A DNA stretch of 64,000 nucleotides from Paranoxybacillus sp035645275 (GCA_035645275.1 DASQMX010000005.1:1-64000); one strand, 5' to 3'; positions 33,999 to 43,909 are shown, numbered from the stretch's first letter. Program-made: numbers and translations. The notes: generated by a model not told the origin, from the letters alone.

Positions 33999-34109
33999 TT
34001 ATACATAGATTCCAATTTCTTCTTCATAGGTTGTCAACGCCTCATCAAGCATCTGTAAGCCATCATCAATTTGTCCTCGAAGTTTGTCCGACTCGTAACA
34101 GACACGGCT
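33999..34109 (-). pseudogene. C-terminal relic of an unidentified gene
   Basis: A 36-codon frame without a start reads YESDKLRGQIDDGLQMLDEA then LTTYEEEIGIYV and a stop. The heptad-like helical character suggests the end of a real protein. It lies 35 bases beyond the MITE. Family unknown. Confidence 0.33.
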
Positions 34110-34224
34110 TCAAACAATAGGATGATTTTCTCATCTTATTTTTTACAATTTTTGATATGATATTTATAATATTCCAGTATAATTATTTTAGATGTTAACT
34201 TGGACAAAAGAGGAGATGACACCA

Positions 34225-35529
34225 ATGAATTTCACATTTTTTTGGAAAAAAAGAGAAAATTCAAATGCTGGCGTCGCTGAAGTTCTGAATAGTCCGGCTT
34301 CTCCGGTTCGTCTTCAAGATGCCGTAATGGAAAAACAGCTAGAAATGATCGAATTAACCAAACGGGATTTAGCGATGTTAACAGAGTTAAAACCATTTAT
34401 TGAGGAAAAAATCGATTTTATCGTGACACGCTTTTACGATACACTGCAAAAAGAGCCGTCCCTGCTTGAAATTATTAATCGGCACAGTTCTGTCGACCGA
34501 TTGAAACAAACACTCAAAATTCATATCATCGAAATGTTTAGCGGAAAAATCGATGAGGAATTTATTGAAAAACGGACGCGCATTGCTGTTACGCATTTGC
34601 GAATCGGCTTATTGCCAAAATGGTATATGTGTGCGTTTCAACAGCTGCTTTTATCCATTTGGGAAGTGATTTCACCACACATTCACGATCCGCATATGTT
34701 AACCGAAGCGATGAAATCGGTGACGAAAATACTGAGCTTCGAGCAGCAGCTTGTCTTAGAACAATATGAGAAAACAAACGAAGAAACCCGGCTTCAAATA
34801 GAACGGTTAAAAAATGAACTAAAAGAACAGCTGAAAGCAACGGCGCAAGAGCTTTCCAGTGTATCAAGCGAAGTGAGCTCCTCCGTTTCTGAACTGACTG
34901 ATCAGGCAAAAGAAATTTTAAATTTTGCTGAAGAAGCATCGTCCATTGCGGATTTGAGCGAACGGCAGTCTGTTGAAGGACAGCAAAAACTGCAAAATCA
35001 ACTGTCAACGATCAACAGCATTGAAGCGATGATGGCGAAAATTCAGGCAGAAATGCAGAGTTTACAACAGTCGGCTAATAAAATTGAAAACATCAATAGC
35101 CTTGTCACTGCTATTGCCGATCAAACAAACATGTTATCGTTAAACGCTTCCATTGAAGCGGCACGAGCGGGAGAACATGGAAAAGGGTTTGCTGTTGTAG
35201 CAAATGAGGTGCGCAATTTAGCGTCACAAACAAAACAATCAGTCTCTGGCGTGACGGAAATATTAAATGAAATCAACAAAAAAATGAACATCATTTCCGA
35301 ATCATTACAATCGATGGTAACGTTAGTTTCGGAAGGTACAGATGACATGGAAAAAATCAATCAATTTTTTAATACATTTGTAGCATCTCTGAAGCAAATT
35401 CAAGAGCAAAACCGTCGCATCGACCATGAAATGAAACAATATGTTCACGTCGTAACAGAAATTAACGACGCCGTCTCTAACGTGGCTACTTCAGCCGAAC
35501 AATTAGAGAGAATGACTTACCAATTATAA
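34225..35529 (+). CDS. hemAT: Heme-based aerotactic transducer (HemAT)
   Basis: A 434-residue globin-coupled sensor. Residues about 30-190 form the globin domain with the proximal His 124 in RIAVTHLRIGLLPKWYM. After a coiled coil, the methyl-accepting signalling domain has the hairpin tip IADQTNMLSLNASIEAARAGEHGKGFAVVANEVRNLA. There are no membrane segments, so it is a soluble oxygen receptor acting through CheW/CheA. ATG 34225 follows AGGAGATG. Length agrees with B. subtilis HemAT (432). Confidence 0.93.
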   Translation: MNFTFFWKKRENSNAGVAEVLNSPASPVRLQDAVMEKQLEMIELTKRDLAMLTELKPFIEEKIDFIVTRFYDTLQKEPSLLEIINRHSSVDRLKQTLKIHIIEMFSGKIDEEFIEKRTRIAVTHLRIGLLPKWYMCAFQQLLLSIWEVISPHIHDPHMLTEAMKSVTKILSFEQQLVLEQYEKTNEETRLQIERLKNELKEQLKATAQELSSVSSEVSSSVSELTDQAKEILNFAEEASSIADLSERQSVEGQQKLQNQLSTINSIEAMMAKIQAEMQSLQQSANKIENINSLVTAIADQTNMLSLNASIEAARAGEHGKGFAVVANEVRNLASQTKQSVSGVTEILNEINKKMNIISESLQSMVTLVSEGTDDMEKINQFFNTFVASLKQIQEQNRRIDHEMKQYVHVVTEINDAVSNVATSAEQLERMTYQL

Positions 35530-35700
35530 TAAATGTCTTTCAATTCCCAAAAGAAAACTTGTTGAGAAATATTCTCATACATAAAAGAATATTTTATGTT
35601 CGTCCCTATTGTTTTTAATAAGAAATCTTTGTTTTAGCAAATAACTTGTCATTATGTTCATTACGAAAAAATCGTTCTGAAATAAATCTATTAATATGAC

Positions 35701-35743
35701 ATGTGCTCCGTTCTTAACATCTGAAGAAAGGAGCACATTTTTT
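35701..35743 (+). terminator. Intrinsic terminator
   Basis: ATGTGCTCC...GGAGCACAT followed by TTTTTT, about 170 bases past HemAT. The rest of 35530-36025 holds no supported gene. Confidence 0.75.
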
Positions 35744-36025
35744 AATGCAATTGACATTCACAAGAACCATTACTAAACGGTTTAATTCAGCTTTTGTCAT
35801 AGTACAGTAACTTCCTTAATAAATTAGCCTTGGATTCCTAAATTTAAAATCGACGAACTCCATGGCAAAACGAATGTCTTGTTCAGAAATAATGGATTAA
35901 TCAAATCCAAAAACATGATACGCTAAGGAGCGGCAGGCACCCTAATGCATTTTATAACACACAATTAGTATTTATTTGTTAAAATAGGAAATAAAATCAA
36001 ATCACAATAGATAGGAGACTTTGCT

Positions 36026-36922
36026 GTGAAAGAGAGAATCTTTTTAGTTTTAGCGAATTTATTTTGGGCGGGAAACTATGTATTTGGAAAGTACGTCGTT
36101 ACCGAGATGAGTCCATTATGGATTACTTTTACCAGATGGCTGTTATCCTTAGCTTTTCTCATTCCGATTTCTTATTTTATTGAACGGCCTAATTACCGAG
36201 AAGTGTTTAAAAATTCTTGGTTACCGTTAAGTTGTATGGGGCTTCTTGGTGTGATTGGGTATAATCTCCTGCTTTACGGAGCATTAGAATATACATCACC
36301 GATGAATGCCTCATTAGTAAATGCACTGAATCCGGCTATGATGGTTGTTTTTTCTTTTCTTATATTGAAAGAAAGAATGACTTGGGTGAATGTTGCAGGG
36401 TTTGCTCTTTCCCTTATTGGAGTGCTTTTTATATTAACAAAGGGACATTTAGAATGGATTTTTCAAACAACATATAACCGCGGGGATTTAATGATGATCG
36501 TGGCGAATTTATGCTGGGTCTTTTACTCGATTATTGGAAAAAGATTATCTGTTCCTCCGATTACGACAACAGCTTGTTCGGTTATTCTTAGTGTCATTTT
36601 TTTATTTCCATTTCTTTTACTGCAACCGTTTGATATAACTCAATTAAGTGCGAGAGGAATTACGGGAATTATCTATATGTGGCTGTTTCCATCGGTCTGT
36701 TCCTTTGTTTTTTGGAATGTGGCTGTAAAAAAAGTGGGGCCTGGCCATGCGGGTGTGTATTTAAACTTGATTACGGTATTTACTGCGATCATTACATTAA
36801 TGTTAGGAGAAAAAATTCTCACTTCACAAATCATTGGCGGTGCTCTCGTGCTCGGCGGAGTTTATTTTGCTACAAAAATATTGAAACCAAAAGAGAAGGT
36901 CATAACAAGCGCGCAGTTGTAG
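36026..36922 (+). CDS. EamA-family (drug/metabolite) transporter
   Basis: A 298-residue protein with ten membrane segments and two EamA repeats (NLFWAGNYVFGKYVVTEMSP and NLCWVFYSIIGKRLSVPP start the halves). GTG 36026 follows AGGAGA. The N-terminal half contains the characteristic NPAMMVVFSFLILKER; the C-terminal half ends with LMLGEKILTSQIIGGALVLGGVY. Substrate unknown; relatives export amino acids and metabolites. Confidence 0.9.
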   Translation: MKERIFLVLANLFWAGNYVFGKYVVTEMSPLWITFTRWLLSLAFLIPISYFIERPNYREVFKNSWLPLSCMGLLGVIGYNLLLYGALEYTSPMNASLVNALNPAMMVVFSFLILKERMTWVNVAGFALSLIGVLFILTKGHLEWIFQTTYNRGDLMMIVANLCWVFYSIIGKRLSVPPITTTACSVILSVIFLFPFLLLQPFDITQLSARGITGIIYMWLFPSVCSFVFWNVAVKKVGPGHAGVYLNLITVFTAIITLMLGEKILTSQIIGGALVLGGVYFATKILKPKEKVITSAQL

Positions 36923-37034
36923 ATTTTTACATAATTTTAAAAAAAGTCTCCCTATAAAAAAACAAAAAGATGGTGCTCAAAATTCCGCAATGAGTTATTG
37001 TATAATGATTAAAAATCGTTAAGAAGGTGAAAAA

Positions 37035-37757
37035 ATGTTAGCGCAATGGTTAAAGACGTCCAAGTATACGGTCGTGCTCACAGGTGCTGGCATGTCGACA
37101 GAAAGCGGGCTGCCGGATTTCCGTTCGGCACAAACAGGATTATGGAATAAGAAAAATCCACAACAGTTAGCAAGTACATACGCACTGAAACATCATCGAG
37201 ATGAGTTTATTGCATTTTATCAATATCGTATTCGTACGCTGCACCAATGTAAGCCGCATACAGGACATATCCTTTTATCCGAATGGGAGAAACGCGGGAT
37301 TGTTCAAAACATCATTACGCAAAATGTGGACGGATTTCACCAGCAAGCAGGCAGTAAAAACGTGATCGAACTTCACGGATCATTGCGAACCGTTCATTGT
37401 CAACGATGCCATAAAGTATACGCCAGCGATATGTATATCAATGAAGAATTTTATTGTACTTGTGGCGGTTTTTTGCGCCCGTCCGTCGTCTTATTTGGCG
37501 AATCTCTGCCATCAGATGCAATCGAGAAGGCATGGTTGGCTGCGCAAAAAGCAGAATTATTAATCGTCTTAGGCTCTTCTTTACAAGTATCGCCAGCCAA
37601 TCAACTGCCGCTCTTGGCAAAACGAAGCGGCGCCAAGCTGGTCATTGTGAATATGGAGCCGACGGAATTGGATGAATGGGCAGATTTCGTCATCCATCAT
37701 CGAAAAATCAGTGAAGTTCTTAAAGAATTAGAAAGTCAGTTAAAAGCGGGTGAATAG
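37035..37757 (+). CDS. srtN: NAD-dependent protein deacylase (SIR2 family)
   Basis: A 240-residue bacterial sirtuin. NAD-binding motifs are LTGAGMSTESGLPDFRS, ITQNVDGFHQQAG and GSSLQVSPAN; the catalytic His is in ELHGSL. The zinc ribbon is Cys-x2-Cys (CQRC) and Cys-x-Cys (CTCG). It removes acyl groups from lysines, for example acetyl-CoA synthetase in Bacillus. AGAAGGTG precedes ATG. Its 3' end overlaps the possible GTG start of the kinase gene, so they form an operon. Confidence 0.92.
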   Translation: MLAQWLKTSKYTVVLTGAGMSTESGLPDFRSAQTGLWNKKNPQQLASTYALKHHRDEFIAFYQYRIRTLHQCKPHTGHILLSEWEKRGIVQNIITQNVDGFHQQAGSKNVIELHGSLRTVHCQRCHKVYASDMYINEEFYCTCGGFLRPSVVLFGESLPSDAIEKAWLAAQKAELLIVLGSSLQVSPANQLPLLAKRSGAKLVIVNMEPTELDEWADFVIHHRKISEVLKELESQLKAGE

Positions 37758-37761
37758 AAAT

Positions 37762-38637
37762 ATGAACGTTTCGGCTATTTTGCGAAAAGCGCTTGACGAA
37801 ATAGGTGACCGAACAGCAATTATCCAATGCAAAAGCGTATCTGGCGGCGACATCAATTCCGCCTATTATGTAAAAAGTAAATGTCGTTCGTATTTTGTAA
37901 AAGTAAACGAAAATATTCCTCCTCGCTTTTTTCAAAGTGAAGCAGCTGGTCTCGAATTATTGAGGAAAACGAATGCTGTTAAAGTTCCAAACGTATATTA
38001 CGTCATGGAATCAGAAGATGGAGCTTATGGCTTGCTTTTGCTTGAATGGATTGAAGGGAAAAGAACAGAACAAACAGCCGTTTTGCTTGGCCAAGCAGTC
38101 GCTCAACTTCACCAATGTTATGGTCAACATTTTGGTTTAGCCGAAGACAATTATATCGGTCGGCTGCCGCAAAAAAATAGATTATATGAAAACTGGATTG
38201 ATTATTTTAGCGAATGCCGGCTTCTTCCACAAATCCAGTTAGCGGAACAAAAAGGAAGAATGCCGACATCTAGACGAAACAAACTAGAAAAATTGTTAGT
38301 TTCGCTTAAACGTTGGCTTCCAGAAAAATGTCATCCTTCTTTACTGCATGGTGACCTTTGGGGAGGAAATTGGATTGTCGGAGCAAAAGGAGTTCCTTAC
38401 CTCATCGATCCTTCTGTGTTTTATGGTCATTACGAATTCGAAATAGCGTTTACGGAATTATTTGGCGGATTTCCAAAGCAATTTTATGAAGCGTACAATG
38501 AGATTCAACCGCTTTCTCCAGAATATATGGAAAGAAAAGAGCTGTATCAACTGTTTTATTTGCTTGTTCACCTTAATTTATTTGGAGAAACATATGGTTA
38601 TTCCATCGATCGAATTTTGCAAAGATATGTTAGATAG
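37762..38637 (+). CDS. Fructosamine kinase family protein
   Basis: A 291-residue kinase of the fructosamine-3-kinase/ketosamine kinase family. Markers are SGGDINSAYYV, YFVKVNE (ATP-binding Lys), FQSEAAGLELL, the catalytic LLHGDLWGGNW, and LIDPSVFYGHYEFEIA. It phosphorylates sugar-amine adducts so they break down, a protein repair function. ATG 37762 is 4 bases after the sirtuin stop, with GGGTGA upstream; a GTG at 37750 is an alternative. Confidence 0.9.
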   Translation: MNVSAILRKALDEIGDRTAIIQCKSVSGGDINSAYYVKSKCRSYFVKVNENIPPRFFQSEAAGLELLRKTNAVKVPNVYYVMESEDGAYGLLLLEWIEGKRTEQTAVLLGQAVAQLHQCYGQHFGLAEDNYIGRLPQKNRLYENWIDYFSECRLLPQIQLAEQKGRMPTSRRNKLEKLLVSLKRWLPEKCHPSLLHGDLWGGNWIVGAKGVPYLIDPSVFYGHYEFEIAFTELFGGFPKQFYEAYNEIQPLSPEYMERKELYQLFYLLVHLNLFGETYGYSIDRILQRYVR

Positions 38638-38658
38638 CTTAACCTTCAACTTTGTTAG

Positions 38659-40560
38659 TTAATCGGTTCGCCACCTTTGGGGGATTTCAAATTTCTTCTG
38701 ATAATGACTTAATGCTAGTAAAGGAAATACATGCTGGTAACTGTGATAATGAATATAAAATCCCCCTGCCATTCCTTGCCCTGTTGGATAGGAAGTCGTC
38801 CAGTCGTCTCTTTTGGCGGATTGGAGGATAAATTTGATTCCAGCTTGAATTTCCGGTATAGGTTCGTCAAAGACGGCAATGAGCGCGTCTAGTGCCCAAG
38901 CCGTGTGCGTTAATGTACTTTTCCCTAACGGAACGTACGTTTTCTTTATATCACTTTTACACGACTCGCCCCATCCCCCATCATGGTTCTGGATGTTTAA
39001 CAACCATTTCACTGCCTTTTGAATAGCCGGATGCTTCGGAGAGACTCCCACCGAAATCATTCCGGTGACAGCGGCCCATGTTCCATATATATAGCAAATC
39101 CCCCATCTGCCATACCAAGACCCGTTTTTTTCTTGATGGTCCACCAACCACTCTACCCCTCTTTGGATGGCTGGGTGTTGTTTAGATAAATGGGTGAAAT
39201 TTCCGAAAAACTCTAACGTTCTTCCGGTTAAATCTGCCGTAGACGGATCGGTTAATAAGAACTCCGCTCCTTGAATCGGAATATGGTGTAAAATGCGCTT
39301 ATTTACATTCTTTTCAAACGCCCCGTAACCTCCATCATCATTTTGCATCGAGAACAGCCAATTTAGCCCTCTATCCCATGCCTGACGGAATAAAGGTTCT
39401 TTCACCACCCATTTGTGGATGGCTCTTAAAGAAGCCGTTGTATCATCAACATCCGGATTCATTGTATTGATGTTTGAAAATCCCCATCCCCCTGGCAAGC
39501 TGTAAGGATTGTGAATGGCCCAATCGCCATATCGGTAGTGCTGCCGTGAAAGAAGATAGCGGTTTGCTTTTTCAATAACGGGGGCTTCAGAGGAAACTCC
39601 TGCTTCTTGTAAGGCATAACTCACTAAGGAAGTGTTCCAAACGGTTGCGGTTGTATATTGGATGTGAGGGTAGCCATTAATTTGGCAAATAAAAGACTTT
39701 AATCCGTTCACCGCTTTTATAATGATCGGATGATTTTTCGGATATCCAAGTGACAACAAAGCAAAAATCATGAGGAAAGTAGAACTAAAATAACTATAGA
39801 ATGTTCCATCTGGTTCTATACGGTTTAGCATATATTGTTTGGCATGATGAATGGCTGTTGAGTGAATATATTGCGGTAAACCAATGAAACTTTTAAGTCC
39901 CTGTTTCATATAAGAAAGAAAAGACCGCTCCATTTGTAACAATCTCCAGTAATCATCTTCTTTCAATCTCGAAACAAATAAATCGGAAAGATCTGGACTT
40001 CTTCTCGTTTTTATACGAAATTTGTTGTCAGCTAGAATGAAAATCGGTGTAAGATTGGCTCTTCCAGAGACGGAAAAATCCCAAAAGTTGATAGGAAACG
40101 AAAGAGGCAAAAGGATGATTTCAACAGGAATAGGAAAAAATTTCGGCCATGGATATTGCCCTGTTAAAGAAAGCATAAATTTTGCAAACATATGCACGTT
40201 TTCTATTCCACCCATTTCTAAAATCCGCCGTTTTGCAGCTTGCATGTTTTTATCGTTTTTCTTGCGATATCCGGAATAGAGAAGCGCGTAATACGCTTCA
40301 ACCGTTGCCGTTACATTTCCTTCCCCTTCGTCATAGAAAAGTTTCCATGCTCCGTTACTTTGCTGCTTACTTTCGATTCTTTCCACTAACGCTTTGATGA
40401 AGTCTTCATCATTTATTTCCAACGTACGTAATAAGATGATCATATAAGCATCCGTCGAAATGCCCGTTTCAAAAGGATAACGCCATGATCCATCTGGAGA
40501 TTGTTCATTTTTCAATTGATTCACGATTCGCTTAATCTCTTTTTGAATGCTAAACCTCAC
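38659..40560 (-). CDS. sqhC: Squalene-hopene/tetraprenyl-beta-curcumene cyclase-like terpenoid cyclase
   Basis: A 633-residue class II triterpene/sesquarterpene cyclase. The catalytic DxDD motif is PDVDDTT (residues 369-375), and QW-type repeats such as QNHDGGWGE, QEKNGSWYG and QNDDGGYGAFE line the fold. Length equals B. subtilis SqhC (632), which cyclises tetraprenyl-beta-curcumene. The start chosen is GTG 40560, with AAAGGG 9 bases upstream; the open frame extends 95 codons further but that part is low-complexity and overlaps yppC. The partner synthase (ytpB) is not in the window, so the substrate could also be squalene. Confidence 0.88.
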   Translation of the reverse strand: MRFSIQKEIKRIVNQLKNEQSPDGSWRYPFETGISTDAYMIILLRTLEINDEDFIKALVERIESKQQSNGAWKLFYDEGEGNVTATVEAYYALLYSGYRKKNDKNMQAAKRRILEMGGIENVHMFAKFMLSLTGQYPWPKFFPIPVEIILLPLSFPINFWDFSVSGRANLTPIFILADNKFRIKTRRSPDLSDLFVSRLKEDDYWRLLQMERSFLSYMKQGLKSFIGLPQYIHSTAIHHAKQYMLNRIEPDGTFYSYFSSTFLMIFALLSLGYPKNHPIIIKAVNGLKSFICQINGYPHIQYTTATVWNTSLVSYALQEAGVSSEAPVIEKANRYLLSRQHYRYGDWAIHNPYSLPGGWGFSNINTMNPDVDDTTASLRAIHKWVVKEPLFRQAWDRGLNWLFSMQNDDGGYGAFEKNVNKRILHHIPIQGAEFLLTDPSTADLTGRTLEFFGNFTHLSKQHPAIQRGVEWLVDHQEKNGSWYGRWGICYIYGTWAAVTGMISVGVSPKHPAIQKAVKWLLNIQNHDGGWGESCKSDIKKTYVPLGKSTLTHTAWALDALIAVFDEPIPEIQAGIKFILQSAKRDDWTTSYPTGQGMAGGFYIHYHSYQHVFPLLALSHYQKKFEIPQRWRTD

Positions 40561-40639
40561 ATTCGCCATCCCTTTCATTTTAAAAAATGAGCACTTATCT
40601 ATACTTATTCCCGCATATGGAAAACGATTCATCGAGGGA

Positions 40640-41824
40640 GTGGTAGACATTTTTTGGCTAATAAAGAAAAAGAAAAAGAAAAATCCGGTTATCCCTCCAT
40701 TTCTTCTGGAAATAAAAGAGGAATTAAAGAAAAAGAGCAAAGATTTAAAGACGGCAACGATGAAAGAAACCGATTTAACCAAAGCAGAAAAAAAGCTAGT
40801 CCAACAAACACTCATGCAAACAAAAATAAAAAATGAAAACAACATAACAAGAACACAAGCATACTTTGATTTTTATCAACGTTATCCGGAAATTCATTGG
40901 GCACTTTTAGGACATATGGTATCAAGAAATGGCGGCTGGAATATGACCGATTTAAAAGGAGAACTGTTAGTAAATTTATTAGCAGAGAAGGAACAGCAAT
41001 CTTTCTTTTCCTTTTTAGAACGCGGAAATTGGCTTATTTTTCAGGATGTATATCCACAATTTTTACTTTATGAAGAAAGTATGAAAAGAAAAAGACCGCT
41101 TTTTTACCTTCTTCCTATTTTTCATGTATCAACATTTATGGAAACGATCTGGAGCCACTTTTGGAAATATCGTAACCCCTATATACTGGCCATTGCTCTT
41201 GTTATTAATGAACAAAGCTATTTGCAAAAACAAGTCATCCAAAATCATCTTTTTCAAAAAACAGTATTGAATACGATTGAATTTAAGCTTCAAGATTTTC
41301 TCTCCTTAAATCATATTCTTTTTCCTTACTATGACTCCGAACATGAAAAGCGAAATATAGGACTCATTGGGCAAACGTTACATCATTTCGCTTCGCTTCA
41401 TGAACGGATCTTATTAGGAAAACGATTATATTCTTTACTTTTTTGCAAGAAAGATAGATTAAATAAAGTTGTTCGTTGGGCTATGTCGCAGCCGCATACG
41501 GGAACTCGTAAAGATTACTGGCCTCACCTGTTTAATGACGTTTACGAATCAGCGCCAGGGCAACCTTACAGACGCCGCATAAAGGATTGTCAAATACAAA
41601 TAGGAATCCCGCGGATATATAGTCCAAGATTAGCGTACGCATGGAAAAATGTTACACACGCAGAAGCAGACAGAGAGGATTGGTTCGATGACTGGACCAT
41701 TATCGATTATTTAAACAAACAAGATGAAGATGTGAATGGAGTGATTACCTATGAATACTGCCAAACACTCGAAAAAATGGAACTTGCCATTATCGCAAAG
41801 AAAGCCATTTTCCGCCCGCAGTAA
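40640..41824 (+). CDS. yppC: DUF2515 family protein (YppC)
   Basis: A protein of about 394 residues with the DUF2515 signature TRTQAYFDFYQRYPEIHWAL and LGHMVSRNGGWNMTDLKG, then HASLHERILLGKRLY. It is predicted to be soluble and mostly helical. Function unknown; it is conserved in Bacillaceae. The start is unclear: GAGGGAG at 40634-40640 is too close to the in-frame GTG 40640, and the best-spaced in-frame codon is ATT at 40649. The N-terminal stretch contains long A/AAAAG runs. Confidence 0.8.
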   Translation: MVDIFWLIKKKKKKNPVIPPFLLEIKEELKKKSKDLKTATMKETDLTKAEKKLVQQTLMQTKIKNENNITRTQAYFDFYQRYPEIHWALLGHMVSRNGGWNMTDLKGELLVNLLAEKEQQSFFSFLERGNWLIFQDVYPQFLLYEESMKRKRPLFYLLPIFHVSTFMETIWSHFWKYRNPYILAIALVINEQSYLQKQVIQNHLFQKTVLNTIEFKLQDFLSLNHILFPYYDSEHEKRNIGLIGQTLHHFASLHERILLGKRLYSLLFCKKDRLNKVVRWAMSQPHTGTRKDYWPHLFNDVYESAPGQPYRRRIKDCQIQIGIPRIYSPRLAYAWKNVTHAEADREDWFDDWTIIDYLNKQDEDVNGVITYEYCQTLEKMELAIIAKKAIFRPQ

Positions 41825-42206
41825 AGATTTTTCCGCTTATATTTCTACCATTCTGTTTGCCTCATGGATCGGAACCTATTTGGATCTTTATTTTGTCGGA
41901 AAACAATTGTATAACTTTCCGATCCGGCCATATTCAAATATTTTTACCATTAACATTGCATTTACACTGCTTGGCCTGCCAATCCTAACAACTTTTTTTC
42001 TTTATTTTATAGAAAAGATGAAAACTTGGAAAAAAGGAATCTTTATCGTCACGATTAGCCTAATCATGATGCTTAGTGAAAAACAATCAGAAGCAATCGG
42101 TTGGTTTGCTCACAATGACCAATGGGAACATTACTATTCCTTTTTTGGATATATACTTTTTATGACAATCATTTGGAAGTTCTACCGCTGGATGAGTTCA
42201 ATGTAG
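41751..42206 (+). CDS. Small integral membrane protein overlapping yppC
   Basis: A 151-residue protein with four membrane segments (FSAYISTILFASWIGTYLDL, IFTINIAFTLLGLPILTTF, GIFIVTISLIMMLS and YYSFFGYILFMTIIW). It resembles the CBO0543-type membrane proteins of sporeformers. ATG 41751 follows TGGAGTG and the gene overlaps the yppC 3' end by 74 bases, so expression is linked. Function unknown. Confidence 0.75.
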   Translation: MNTAKHSKKWNLPLSQRKPFSARSKDFSAYISTILFASWIGTYLDLYFVGKQLYNFPIRPYSNIFTINIAFTLLGLPILTTFFLYFIEKMKTWKKGIFIVTISLIMMLSEKQSEAIGWFAHNDQWEHYYSFFGYILFMTIIWKFYRWMSSM

Positions 42207-42385
42207 ATCATTGGACATTATTGATGAGGTAGGGTGTTCTTATCTGAGGGCTCTCTGTCTTCTTCCATTGATTTAATATTGGTTTTGCTCATATATTGCC
42301 GCTGTTTCTTTCTGCATTTTGTTTAACACTCCACATGCTTGAATTTAAAATCAGTAACATTATTAACTAAACACTCCGATATCAT

Positions 42386-42428
42386 AAAAAATCCCGTACT
42401 CTTTTCATGAGTGCACGGGATCTTTTTT
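42386..42428. terminator. Bidirectional intrinsic terminator
   Basis: AAAAATCCCGTACTC-TTTTCAT-GAGTGCACGGGATCTTTTTT, 180 bases past the membrane protein gene. Confidence 0.72.
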
Positions 42429-42470
42429 AGTTATAGCTATTTTTGCAGAATAGCAGGATTCTTTTATCTG

Positions 42471-42515
42471 AAAAAATGGCACCCGTAATCTTCTGACAAT
42501 GATTACGAGTGCCAT
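42471..42515 (-). terminator. Terminator of the aminotransferase gene
   Basis: ATGGCACTCGTAATC...GATTACGGGTGCCAT followed by TTTTTT on the minus strand, 17 bases past the stop. Confidence 0.78.
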
Positions 42516-42531
42516 CTCGATTGTCAATTCA

Positions 42532-43884
42532 TTATTTGATTTGCCATATTGCCTCCGTTAACGTTTTCACTAAGAAGGAGAGATCTTCTTCTTCAATATT
42601 CAATGGTGGCGACAAGGTCAAAACGTTGTTATAGCCGGCAACTGTCGTACCGTTTTTACCGATAATGAGTCCATTTTCCTTGCAAATGCTGATCACTTTA
42701 TTGACAAGTGACACATCAAGCGGTTCTTTTGTACCTTTGTCGGCTACTAATTCAATTCCGATTAACAATCCTTTTCCGCGAACATCACCGACATAAGGAT
42801 GATCTTGCAGTTTATTTTTTAACTCGTTTAACAATCGTTCGCCGACTTCTCGCGAACGCTCGAATAAATTTTCTTTTTCCATAATTTCTAAGTTTTTTAA
42901 GGCGAGTGCACATGCTGCCGGATTGCCACCGAACGTGTTGACATGGCGGAAGTAATCATATTCTTCTGTTCCTTTGAATACTTCATAAATCTCTTTTCTG
43001 ACGGCCGTTGCTGATAACGGCAAGTAGGCACTTGTAATTCCTTTCGCCATGGTGATGATGTCCGGTTTCACACCATAATTCATGAATCCAAACGGTTTGC
43101 CCGTCCGGCCAAAACCGCAAATAACCTCATCGACAATGAGCAGGGCACCGTGTTTTTCACACACTTCTTTCACGGCTTTCATATATCCCTCAGGAGGAAT
43201 CAGCACTCCCCCGCCCGTGATGATTGGTTCCATGATCACCGCAGCAATCGTTTCGCTCAATTCCCACGTCATCACATCATCGATTGCTTTCACCGATTTC
43301 AAATTTCTCGGGTTTTCTGCCTGATCATCGTCACGGTAGCTGTCTGGAGGTGCTACGTGAATAAACCCGGGAGCGAGCGGTTCATATTTATATTTCCGCT
43401 GCGCCTGGCCTGTTGCCGCAAGCGCCCCCAGCGAATTTCCATGATACGCCCGATAACGGGAGATAATTTTATACCGGTTATGCTCCCCTCTTTGTTGATG
43501 GTATTGTCTTGCGATTTTGAACGCCGTTTCGTTCGCTTCCGAGCCGCTATTTGAGAAGAAAATGACATATTCATCGCCAAGAAGTTCGTTCAATTTCTCT
43601 CCCAGTTGAATAGCCGGTACATGGCTTTGCGTGAGCGGAAAATAAGCCAATTTTTTTAGTTGTTCATAGGCCGCTTCGGCCAATTCCTCCCGGCCGTACC
43701 CGACATTGACGCACCATAAGCCTGCCATGGCGTCTAAATATTTTTTCCCGGTATGATCCGTCACCCAACAACCTTTGGCTTCCGTCACCACTAACGTCGC
43801 ATTCGGATTGTACGGTTTCATCGAATGCCATATATATTGATCATCTTTGGCTAACAATGATTGGCTTTGGTCGGTTTGAACCAT
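42532..43884 (-). CDS. Beta-alanine:pyruvate-type class III aminotransferase
   Basis: A 450-residue PLP enzyme. Landmarks are FFSNSGSEANETAFKIARQYH, YHGNSLGALAATG, IVDEVICGFGRTG and the PLP Lys in TMAKGITSAYLPL. The N-terminal MAGLWCVNVGYGR and overall pattern fit omega-amino acid:pyruvate transaminases. Next to the malonate-semialdehyde dehydrogenase and the pyrimidine operon, its likely role is beta-alanine + pyruvate to malonate semialdehyde + alanine. ATG 43884 follows AAGGGG; 25 bases separate it from the dehydrogenase stop. Confidence 0.87.
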   Translation of the reverse strand: MVQTDQSQSLLAKDDQYIWHSMKPYNPNATLVVTEAKGCWVTDHTGKKYLDAMAGLWCVNVGYGREELAEAAYEQLKKLAYFPLTQSHVPAIQLGEKLNELLGDEYVIFFSNSGSEANETAFKIARQYHQQRGEHNRYKIISRYRAYHGNSLGALAATGQAQRKYKYEPLAPGFIHVAPPDSYRDDDQAENPRNLKSVKAIDDVMTWELSETIAAVIMEPIITGGGVLIPPEGYMKAVKEVCEKHGALLIVDEVICGFGRTGKPFGFMNYGVKPDIITMAKGITSAYLPLSATAVRKEIYEVFKGTEEYDYFRHVNTFGGNPAACALALKNLEIMEKENLFERSREVGERLLNELKNKLQDHPYVGDVRGKGLLIGIELVADKGTKEPLDVSLVNKVISICKENGLIIGKNGTTVAGYNNVLTLSPPLNIEEEDLSFLVKTLTEAIWQIK

Positions 43885-43909
43885 CTGTTTCCCCTTCTTT
43901 CTACACTAA

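Noticed and set aside
35575..35757. 60-codon minus-strand frame after hemAT
   Set aside because: It runs through the intrinsic terminator at 35701-35743 and has no start signal.
40654..40836. 60-codon lysine-rich frame inside the yppC 5' region
   Set aside because: Composition reflects A-rich DNA; the yppC frame continues through it. Kept only as a note on the uncertain yppC start.
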